Shown: positions 58,259 through 64,000 of the stretch, piece by piece | Numbering within the stretch: position 1 is the stretch's first letter | Layout of the letters: the number at the start of each line of letters is the position of its first letter | Source: Jeotgalibacillus soli | GTDB taxonomy: Bacteria > Bacillota > Bacilli > Bacillales > Jeotgalibacillaceae | Direction: 5' to 3' | Assembly: GCF_000829435.1 (NCBI RefSeq) | Contig: NZ_JXRP01000020.1 | Span: forward strand, 1-64,000 | Length of the DNA: 64,000 nucleotides | Notes under the pieces: model-generated | Database searches by the model: none | Told to the model about the DNA's origin: nothing | Seen by the model: only the letters and a program-made list of their open reading frames with translations | Program-made: the position numbers and the translations under genes

Positions 58259-58291
58259 AACACCCCCTTCTAGCCTATGAAGGGGTGTTTG
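58258..58291. terminator. Convergent terminator
   Basis: AAACACCCCCTTC TAGCCTAT GAAGGGGTGTTT forms a 12 bp stem with a single mismatch; it serves the hypothetical gene and the EcsC-family gene. Confidence 0.85.
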
Positions 58292-58296
58292 CTCTA

Positions 58297-59130
58297 TTAT
58301 TGTTTATCGAGCAAATAGCGATATTGATAAAAACGTTCAGCAAATTCTGTTACTCGTCTTGTCAGCAGATAATTTACGCCAGCACCTATTGCCATTGAAA
58401 GAATGGGCAGATCGGAGACTTTCTTTTTTCTGAAAATGCTGATTGCATAGGACTTCATTAACTGCTTGATTAGTTCCTCCAGCCATTTTTCGTCGGTTAA
58501 TCGATCATCACCACTATAAAAATAATTAAGCTCCTGACGATCGAGTGCTTGAACCAGATCGTCCCACGCCTTTGCTTGAAACCGCGGAGGCATCGTAGCA
58601 GCGTGAAAAACTTTTAGCGATAATGTCATTTCATACGGCATTTGAACATCCCTTCCATAAGCAGCCGCGATAAATTGAATCGCTCGTATATTTAACAGCG
58701 CCATTGCAAGAAAATCCGTACTAAAAGCAAGTAAGCCGCCTGTACCTGCAATCCCACCTTGTACAAATGAATAAAGCTTATGCCTTCCACTTTGCTGTAG
58801 AGCCATATAATGAAGCTGATCGATACGCAGCTGATGAAAATCCTGAAGCGTGGCGATCGACTCCTCGAATGTTTTAGCAGTTGTGATCAGCCGCTCCCTC
58901 GCATCACGATGAAGATGAGTGTCTTGAATAACATTATGCAGATGAAACAGACTGATATCTAGACGGGAGAAGAATTCTTCCTTCACCTGCTCCGGAATAG
59001 CCAAGAATGATGAATCTAACCATCTAGAAAAAGTGTGAGCAACATCATGTCCCCCGTAGTTTCCTATTTCAGCCCTCCACTCCTTAATTTGGTTATGTAC
59101 TACCACATCACGTGCTGTCCATGCCATCAT
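58297..59130 (-). CDS. EcsC family protein
   Basis: The 277-residue protein resembles EcsC, a peripheral protein associated with the EcsAB ABC transporter in B. subtilis, but there is no ABC gene nearby. Visible features are the Gly-rich hydrophobic segment FVQGGIAGTGGLLAFSTDFLAMALLNIRAIQ (in parts 125-155), a second hydrophobic part (LPILSMAIGAGVNYLLTRRV) and the terminal FYQYRYLL. Two adjacent ATG codons can start it. Function is unknown. Confidence 0.78.
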   Translation of the reverse strand: MMAWTARDVVVHNQIKEWRAEIGNYGGHDVAHTFSRWLDSSFLAIPEQVKEEFFSRLDISLFHLHNVIQDTHLHRDARERLITTAKTFEESIATLQDFHQLRIDQLHYMALQQSGRHKLYSFVQGGIAGTGGLLAFSTDFLAMALLNIRAIQFIAAAYGRDVQMPYEMTLSLKVFHAATMPPRFQAKAWDDLVQALDRQELNYFYSGDDRLTDEKWLEELIKQLMKSYAISIFRKKKVSDLPILSMAIGAGVNYLLTRRVTEFAERFYQYRYLLDKQ

Positions 59131-59233
59131 GCATCACCCCAGCTACTTTTTTCATTAGTATAGCACATTTCCTAAATATCCCTTGTTTGCTTTTGGAATT
59201 AAAAAGCACGAATTTTCAAGCAGATTTCAATAT

Positions 59234-59284
59234 AAAAAGACTTGGCAGAACCATCATCAATAGAACGGCTCAGCAAGTCTTTTT
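59234..59284 (-). terminator. Terminator-like hairpin with no adjoining gene
   Basis: AAAAAGACTTG and CAAGTCTTTTT are perfect arms around about 29 bases with a partial inner stem. It lies 160 bases after the stop of the GGDEF gene and 100 bases upstream of the EcsC gene. It probably ends the GGDEF transcript. Nothing else is recognised in 59131-59445. Confidence 0.55.
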
Positions 59285-59445
59285 GGTTTATTTAAAGGGG
59301 TAGCATGTAACACGAAGCTGGACCACTGTTTTTGCAATCGAAGGATAGAAATATCATTTATGATTAATACGCTATAATTATACGTCCTCATTTAGAGCTC
59401 CCCTATTTCACGGGCAAATAATTTGCTGAACCAAATCAAATAAAC

Positions 59446-60369
59446 TTATTCTTGGAAAAGTTGATAATTATTCTTTCCTTTTTCCTTTGCTTGATAAAGA
59501 GCAATATCGGCATGCCGTAATATTACACTTAAATCTTCTTCACTATTTATATTTATAACTATTCCTATACTTGCAGTAATTGATACATTCGTATTCGGAA
59601 CACTTACAGACATTATCCCGTATAATAGCTGCTCTGCCATTTCGTTAATTTTTTCCATTGAATATACGTTAGAGAAAAATATTACAAATTCATCCCCGCC
59701 CATTCTAATGGCATAATCATCTTCAAAGACGATCTTTTTAATGCAATCAGCAACTTTTTTGATCACTTCATCACCAGTTTCATGTCCATATTGGTCATTA
59801 ACGCTTTTAAAACCATCTAAATCGAGCAACATGATTGTTCCATATTGAATTGATTGTGCTATCACTGATTCAAAAAAGTTTCGATTATATAACTCTGTTA
59901 ATCCATCATGCATGGCGAGTTTTTCTAACTCTAAAACATAGGAAAAAAAATAAGCAAGTTTTTCAAGTATTTGAACATCTTTTTCACTAAAACTCGATAA
60001 TTTTGAATCTACAGCACAAAGCGTACCAAATAATTCACCATCTTTTAGAAAAATAGGGACACCAAGATATGAGCGAATATTTGCTTCTGAAACGACAGGT
60101 ATTTGTTTTGCTGCCTCATCCTTGTCTATATCATTAAGGATTACAGGTTTTTTACTATTGAAGATAAGGTGACATAATGAATCGGTTAAATCAATTTTTA
60201 TTCCCTCACCTAGTTCACAATCCACATCGTTTTTTTGTATTTTTAGAATAGAGAAGGTGGTTTCAGTCGTTCTTCCTAAAAAGACGAATTTTTCTTCTAA
60301 ATACGAACTTGTAAGTTCAATTAAATCCTTAGCAGCTTTTTCAAATTCATGGCTGGATAACGAAATCAT
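59446..60369 (-). CDS. GAF-GGDEF protein, probable diguanylate cyclase
   Basis: The 307-residue protein joins an N-terminal GAF sensor domain (about 15-150; SYLGVPIFLKDGELFGTLCAVDS) to a GGDEF domain. The catalytic motif RMGGDEFVIFF is intact, as are DLDGFKSVNDQYGHETGDEV and the last-helix ADIALYQAKEKGKNNY. No RxxD inhibitory site is seen before GGDEF. It should make cyclic di-GMP in the cytoplasm; no membrane span. Start 60369 follows AGGGGTGAAAAACATT; a longer frame to 60405 is possible. Confidence 0.87.
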   Translation of the reverse strand: MISLSSHEFEKAAKDLIELTSSYLEEKFVFLGRTTETTFSILKIQKNDVDCELGEGIKIDLTDSLCHLIFNSKKPVILNDIDKDEAAKQIPVVSEANIRSYLGVPIFLKDGELFGTLCAVDSKLSSFSEKDVQILEKLAYFFSYVLELEKLAMHDGLTELYNRNFFESVIAQSIQYGTIMLLDLDGFKSVNDQYGHETGDEVIKKVADCIKKIVFEDDYAIRMGGDEFVIFFSNVYSMEKINEMAEQLLYGIMSVSVPNTNVSITASIGIVININSEEDLSVILRHADIALYQAKEKGKNNYQLFQE

Positions 60370-61025
60370 AATGTTTTTCACCCCTATAAATACTTCTATC
60401 CCCATTTGATCTAACCAACACCTCGTCTTAATGAGTCTTTAACAGTGTATTGCGGGCTATTCCCCGATTTGTATAATGGTTTTTTTCAGCTTTGACTTTT
60501 TCAAAATTACTAAAAAAAGAAACGATCACTGAGTATTGCTCGATCATACTTCTTCACGTGCTGACTTATTATAGAACAAGTATATTTATTTTTACAATAT
60601 AAAAAATATGACATCAATTCAAATTGTTTTACAAGTAACCCCTTCTTTTTTTCCTTTAATAAAGGGATGATTAAGAATAAATCTTTAAATCCCTCTGAGA
60701 CATATTATAATCTCAAACGATGGAGGGAACTGCGGAATTTTTCAGTCTTATCTTATGCGAAGATAAGCGTTGGCTGAAAGAGTATTGGAGCACAGCGCGA
60801 ACAAAATTGAACACTATGTATGACAGTAAAGCGGGTCCATTCTACGTGGGCGACCCCGCTATGGTATAACCTATTTGGATCGATCTGCTTTTGCATATGA
60901 ACTGAAAACACATGTTAGTAAACATCCTATCCATAATTTCGAGAAACTGTTAGTCACCGAAACCATAGTTGTTATTCATTCTTCTGTGCTTGCACTGAAG
61001 TTATGGCAATCTTTAATCCTTCATT
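60370..61025. other. Gene-poor stretch with ORF fragments
   Basis: About 650 bases without a convincing gene. An ORF at 60720-60869 (49 residues, ...LCEDKRWLKEYWSTARTKLN...) and a TTG-started frame at 60875-61078 (...SAFAYELKTHVSKHPIHNFE...) lie in tandem on the plus strand. They have protein-like composition but no ribosome sites and different frames, so they may be a decayed gene. I cannot name it. The second runs antisense over the 61026-61175 gene. Confidence 0.35.
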
Positions 61026-61175
61026 CTATTCTTCGATTCGATTTTGATCTTGCTGATTCAAAGCATCATCCACAATAGATTGTGTTTTTAATTGATAATT
61101 CGTATAGCTCAAACTAATAAAAACAACCGTCAGTATTATTGCCACGATTGCTAATACCTTGATTTTTTTCTCCAT
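61026..61175 (-). CDS. Small single-span membrane peptide, 49 residues
   Basis: ATG 61175 follows GGGGAGGTGAAAATAGA, one of the strongest ribosome sites in the window. The product begins MEKKIKVLAIVAIILTVVF and has one hydrophobic segment (about 6-23) with a positively charged N-terminus, then a polar, Asp/Gln-rich tail to QNRIEE and a TAG stop. It looks like a membrane peptide or a secreted signal-peptide precursor. No family is recognised. It lies upstream of ackA's terminator on the same strand. Confidence 0.6.
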   Translation of the reverse strand: MEKKIKVLAIVAIILTVVFISLSYTNYQLKTQSIVDDALNQQDQNRIEE

Positions 61176-61311
61176 TCTATTTTCACCTCCCCATAATATC
61201 AGTCATTAAGACTATTATTTTACCATTTTTTAATAGTAATCAATACTTTGGATACATAATGTTTCTTATTTCCTGTTTTTCATTATGTACTATTAAATTC
61301 TTTCTATAAAA

Positions 61312-61367
61312 CAACAAACAACCTCTTTCCATGTGTTATTACCATAGAAAAAGGTTGTTGTTTTCGT
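61312..61367 (-). terminator. Terminator of ackA
   Basis: ACAACCTTTTTCTATGG ... CATGGAAAGAGGTTGT is an extended stem with a few mismatches, ending in TTGTTGTTTTA on the minus strand. Confidence 0.7.
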
Positions 61368-61391
61368 ATTATTTTCTCTGCTATGTTGATG

Positions 61392-62576
61392 TTAGGCTAA
61401 ACGCGTAACGTCACGTGCAATCATTACTTCTTCATCAGTTGGGATAACCATTACTTTCACTGGAGAATGCGGATAGTTAATGAACGCTTCTTCTCCACGT
61501 GTTTTGTTTAATGCAGGGTCCCAGTATACGCCCATAAACTCAAGACCTTTAAGAACTTCTGCACGAATTACATCGCTATTTTCACCAATACCTGCTGTGA
61601 AAATAATCGCATCTACACCGTTCATACGAGCAGCATAAGATCCGATATATTTATGGATGCGGTTGGCGAATAAGTCCAATGCTAATTGTGCACGCTCATT
61701 TCCTTCGTCTGATTGTTGTACAATATCACGCAGATCACTTGAAAAACCGGATACACCAAGCATACCAGACTGCTTGTTCAACACATCAAGCACTTCGTCA
61801 GCTGTTTTACCTGTTTTCTCCATGATGAAAGGCATCAAAGCAGGGTCAATGTTTCCGCTTCGAGTCCCCATCGTTACACCAGCAAGCGGTGTAAAGCCCA
61901 TTGATGTATCAATTGAACATCCGCCTTCAATTGCCGCGATACTGGCTCCATTGCCTAAATGACATGAGATCAGACGAAGCTGTTCTAATGGACGCCCCAG
62001 CATATCTGAAGCACGCTGTGATACATATTTATGAGAAGTACCATGGAAACCGTATTTACGAATCCCATAATCTTTGTAATACTCGTACGGCAGACTGTAT
62101 AAATACGAACTTTCTGGCATCGTTTGGTGGAACGCAGTATCAAAAACGGCAACTGCAGGTACGTTAGGCAGTACGCTTTGGAAAGCACGGATTCCGGTAA
62201 TGTTCGCCGGATTATGAAGCGGAGCAAGTTCTGAGAGTTCTTCAAACTTAGCAATCGTTTCTTCATTAATCAGCACAGAATCATTAAACACTTCTCCCCC
62301 ATGAACAACACGGTGTCCAATTCCATCAATCTCATCTAATGAAGAAATAATTCCAGCAGATGTTAGTTTGCCAAGCAATAATTTTACTGCAACATCATGA
62401 TTGGGAATATCGGTTACTTCTGTTTGTTTTTCTCCGTTTACCGTAATCATAAAGACTGAATCTTTTAAACCAATGCGTTCAATAATTCCTTTTGTAATGA
62501 CTGTTTCTTCTGGCATTTCAAACAGCTGGAATTTTAAAGACGAGCTGCCCGCATTAATAGCAATAACTTTAGTCAC
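61392..62576 (-). CDS. ackA: Acetate kinase
   Basis: AckA makes acetate and ATP from acetyl phosphate in overflow metabolism. The 394-residue protein has the ASKHA features [15 protein letters not shown] (phosphate 1), [12 protein letters not shown] with catalytic Asp/His, [13 protein letters not shown] and [13 protein letters not shown] (adenosine), and [12 protein letters not shown]-like text. Translation starts at GTG after AAAGGAGCGGTACCA. A cre site upstream suggests activation by CcpA, as in B. subtilis. Confidence 0.97.
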   Translation of the reverse strand: MTKVIAINAGSSSLKFQLFEMPEETVITKGIIERIGLKDSVFMITVNGEKQTEVTDIPNHDVAVKLLLGKLTSAGIISSLDEIDGIGHRVVHGGEVFNDSVLINEETIAKFEELSELAPLHNPANITGIRAFQSVLPNVPAVAVFDTAFHQTMPESSYLYSLPYEYYKDYGIRKYGFHGTSHKYVSQRASDMLGRPLEQLRLISCHLGNGASIAAIEGGCSIDTSMGFTPLAGVTMGTRSGNIDPALMPFIMEKTGKTADEVLDVLNKQSGMLGVSGFSSDLRDIVQQSDEGNERAQLALDLFANRIHKYIGSYAARMNGVDAIIFTAGIGENSDVIRAEVLKGLEFMGVYWDPALNKTRGEEAFINYPHSPVKVMVIPTDEEVMIARDVTRLA

Positions 62577-62676
62577 TGGTACCGCTCCTTTTATATTCTT
62601 TATTCTCTAGAAAATGGATTAACGTACTAAGAAGCAAACCCATGGTTAAATTCGTAATAAATCACATTCATTTCTC

Positions 62677-62705
62677 ATTTAATCACTGAATACTTTACAC
62701 TTCAA
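62677..62705 (-). promoter_or_regulatory. Probable promoter of ackA
   Basis: TTGAAG (62700-62705) and TTAAAT (62677-62682), spacer 17. The weak -10 fits a promoter that needs an activator. Confidence 0.45.
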
Positions 62706-62719
62706 GAGAAAGCTTATCG

Positions 62720-62733
62720 TGGTAACGTTTACA
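62720..62733. promoter_or_regulatory. cre site (CcpA operator) upstream of ackA
   Basis: TGGTAACGTTTACA matches the cre pattern TGWNANCGNTNWCA at all but one position. Its centre lies about 24 bases upstream of the proposed -35, the spacing expected for CcpA activation of ackA. Confidence 0.65.
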
Positions 62734-62754
62734 TCAAGAAGTGTTTATTTTCAG

Positions 62755-62794
62755 AAAAAGCGTGTATCGATTTCAATTTCGATACACGCTTTCT
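62755..62794 (-). terminator. Terminator of ytxK
   Basis: AAAGCGTGTATCG AAATTGAAAT CGATACACGCTTT is a perfect 13 bp stem with a T-run on the minus strand; it separates ytxK from ackA. Confidence 0.9.
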
Positions 62795-63778
62795 TTACTT
62801 ATTTTCTTGCATCCATAATTGAATTTTTGCCATCATGGATTCAACTGCCTGTCCATTACTGAGTTTTGGCATCTCTGCAAGGAGTACTTGTTTCGGAGGT
62901 TTAACATCCTGATGCTGACGCTGCAGAATCAACACACTTTTACCTGATTGCTCATTTTTAAACAAGGAGGTTGGCAGCTTTAAAAGTCCTTGTATATGAA
63001 CATGCTTTTGTAAATACTCATGCAGTTGGCTTGACAAAGGAGATTCAAACAGTCCATTCGGCACAAGGAAAAACAGGTAGCCGCCTTCCCTTACGTGCTG
63101 AATGCTTTGCTCAATAAACAAATGATGGGCATAGGAATGACCAACAGATGCCTTCAAATCATAATCTGCTGCACGTACATCATTGGGATAATAGCCTACT
63201 GGTAAATCACTCACCACCGCATCGACAGGATCAATAAACAGCGGCTCCAGTGCGTCCTGGGTATAAAGATGAAGAGGCTGTTCCGTTAAATTTGCTCCTA
63301 CATAAGCAAGGCGAACGAGTACCTCGTCAATCTCAACTCCATGTGTAACGACCACTTTTCCAGCAAGCTGATTCATGATGGCAAGCGCAAGATTTCCTGT
63401 TCCAAGCGCTGGATCGAGCAGCGTAAGCTCATTTTCCTTCGACGTAAACTTATCAAGTAGAAATCCAATAACCATTGCAATGGAGTCAGGCGTCATTTGA
63501 TGGTTTGGCTGAATATGCTCTTTCATACCTTTTAAAATAGAAAGCTGATAGGCTTTTCGAATATCTTCTTTCTCGTACTTCTCAAGCGGATGCTCGCCAT
63601 ACCATTTCAATAAACGCTTCTTTAATAGAACATCGACATCCTGGCCAACTTCATCACGAAACCAGTTTTCACCGCTTTCTGCAAGCGCCTCTAAATAAGT
63701 AGACGCCACTGCATCCTGAAGAGCAGTTGTCGTTTCATTCAACATCGTAAAAATCGATTCAACGGGAGAATGATTCAT
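62795..63778 (-). CDS. ytxK: Class I SAM-dependent methyltransferase YtxK (adenine-DNA methylase-like)
   Basis: The 327-residue protein has a helical N-terminal part (1-95) and an N6-adenine methylase-like domain: motif I DPALGTGNLALAIMN, and VVSDLPVGYYP in place of the usual NPPF/Y motif IV. The Asn-Pro-Pro core is thus changed to Asp-Leu-Pro, so DNA methylation is uncertain. Family and neighbours (tpx, ackA) match B. subtilis YtxK. ATG 63778 follows AGGAGGAATACTAGTG; GTG one codon earlier is also possible. Confidence 0.9.
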   Translation of the reverse strand: MNHSPVESIFTMLNETTTALQDAVASTYLEALAESGENWFRDEVGQDVDVLLKKRLLKWYGEHPLEKYEKEDIRKAYQLSILKGMKEHIQPNHQMTPDSIAMVIGFLLDKFTSKENELTLLDPALGTGNLALAIMNQLAGKVVVTHGVEIDEVLVRLAYVGANLTEQPLHLYTQDALEPLFIDPVDAVVSDLPVGYYPNDVRAADYDLKASVGHSYAHHLFIEQSIQHVREGGYLFFLVPNGLFESPLSSQLHEYLQKHVHIQGLLKLPTSLFKNEQSGKSVLILQRQHQDVKPPKQVLLAEMPKLSNGQAVESMMAKIQLWMQENK

Positions 63779-63880
63779 CACTAGTATTCCTCCTGTCCAT
63801 AATATCAACAACCCATTTTACCCTTATACATAAAAAAAGAAAAGAAAAGACCACCGCGATGGACACTTTCGTTCCAACAC

Positions 63881-63911
63881 AAAAACCGCGTATATGGACG
63901 CGGTTTTTGTC
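63881..63911 (-). terminator. Terminator of tpx
   Basis: AAAAACCGCGT CCATAT ACGCGGTTTTTG is a perfect stem with A/T flanks, 16 bases after the tpx stop. Confidence 0.9.
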
Positions 63912-63926
63912 GATACTGTCTGTTCG

Positions 63927-64000
63927 TTATTCTGCTGCTTTAGCTGCTTCGATTGCCGCTGCGTAGTCAGGATGATCTGTTGCCTCACTTACATATTCAG
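63927..64000 (-). CDS. tpx: Thiol peroxidase, C-terminal end (partial)
   Basis: The frame reads EYVSEATDHPDYAAAIEAAK and ends AAE-stop at 63927-63929. This is the conserved C-terminus of Tpx, a peroxiredoxin that reduces hydroperoxides with thioredoxin. Order tpx-ytxK-ackA is as in B. subtilis. The catalytic cysteines are outside the window. Confidence 0.88.
   Translation of the reverse strand, partial: EYVSEATDHPDYAAAIEAAKAAE

Noticed and set aside
61026-61175. Reading the 49-residue peptide as a Rap-associated Phr precursor
   Set aside because: Size and signal-like N-terminus fit, but no TPR-type rap gene is adjacent, so the claim cannot be supported.

Overview
The window is a chromosomal block from an endospore-forming member of the Bacillaceae. 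The evidence is core-gene order that closely follows Bacillus subtilis (pheS-pheT, infC-rpmI-rplT, thrS, dnaB-dnaI, polA-phoR-phoP-mdh-icd-citZ, pyk-pfkA-accA-accD-ytsJ-dnaE, argG-argH, ackA-ytxK-tpx), a small acid-soluble spore protein gene (sspI), strong AGGAGG-type ribosome sites with frequent TTG/GTG starts, T-box and L20 leaders, and a CcpA-type cre site. An hflK-hflC pair beside polA resembles what I recall from alkaliphilic bacilli; the exact species cannot be named from sequence alone.

Layout. Bases 1-188 are the left end of an IS3-family element that cuts into the transcription terminator of pheT. 227-4838 is pheT-pheS with a Phe T-box, plus an rRNA methyltransferase. 4951-5893 holds sspI and unrecognised small ORFs. 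6067-9293 carries a small membrane protein, YsdC peptidase, a dimeric dUTPase, YsdB and YsdA. 9326-10727 is the infC-rpmI-rplT operon with its L20 leader. 10856-11946 is a YusW-like lipoprotein followed by a dispersed repeat and a dead IS1182-type transposase. 12047-14347 is thrS with a Thr T-box. 14361-18174 is dnaI-dnaB-nrdR, a hypothetical gene and speD. 18543-26069 is gapB, coaE, mutM, polA, hflC and hflK. 26463-33203 is phoR-phoP, a MaoC-type hydratase and the TCA genes mdh-icd-citZ. 33454-42655 is YtwI, YtvI, FxsA, pyk-pfkA, accA-accD, a GntR regulator and NADP-malic enzyme. 42764-51054 is dnaE, nrnA, ytpI, ytoI, a CAP-domain protein and ytkL. 51250-54251 is an M24 peptidase, a decayed alpha/beta hydrolase and ald. 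54587-60369 is a universal stress protein, argG-argH, an unknown protein, an EcsC-family protein and a GAF-GGDEF protein. 60370-64000 has gene rubble, an unlisted 49-residue membrane peptide gene, ackA with a cre site, ytxK and the 3' end of tpx.

How it fits together. Most genes are housekeeping: translation (PheST, ThrS, IF-3, L35, L20), replication and repair (DnaB/DnaI, DnaE, PolA, MutM, NrdR, dUTPase), and central carbon flow (PfkA, Pyk, GapB, CitZ, Icd, Mdh, malic enzyme, Ald, AckA, acetyl-CoA carboxylase). Most genes are on the minus strand.

The accessory content is small. It comprises one live-looking IS edge, one dead transposase, one dead hydrolase, and five copies of a MITE-like intergenic repeat with TGTTGATT...AATCAACA ends, some sitting between a gene and its terminator or ribosome site. 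I found no CRISPR array, prophage, toxin-antitoxin pair, defence island or tRNA/rRNA gene. The least explained items are the repeat family, the small ORFs at 5438-5893 and the peptide gene at 61026-61175.
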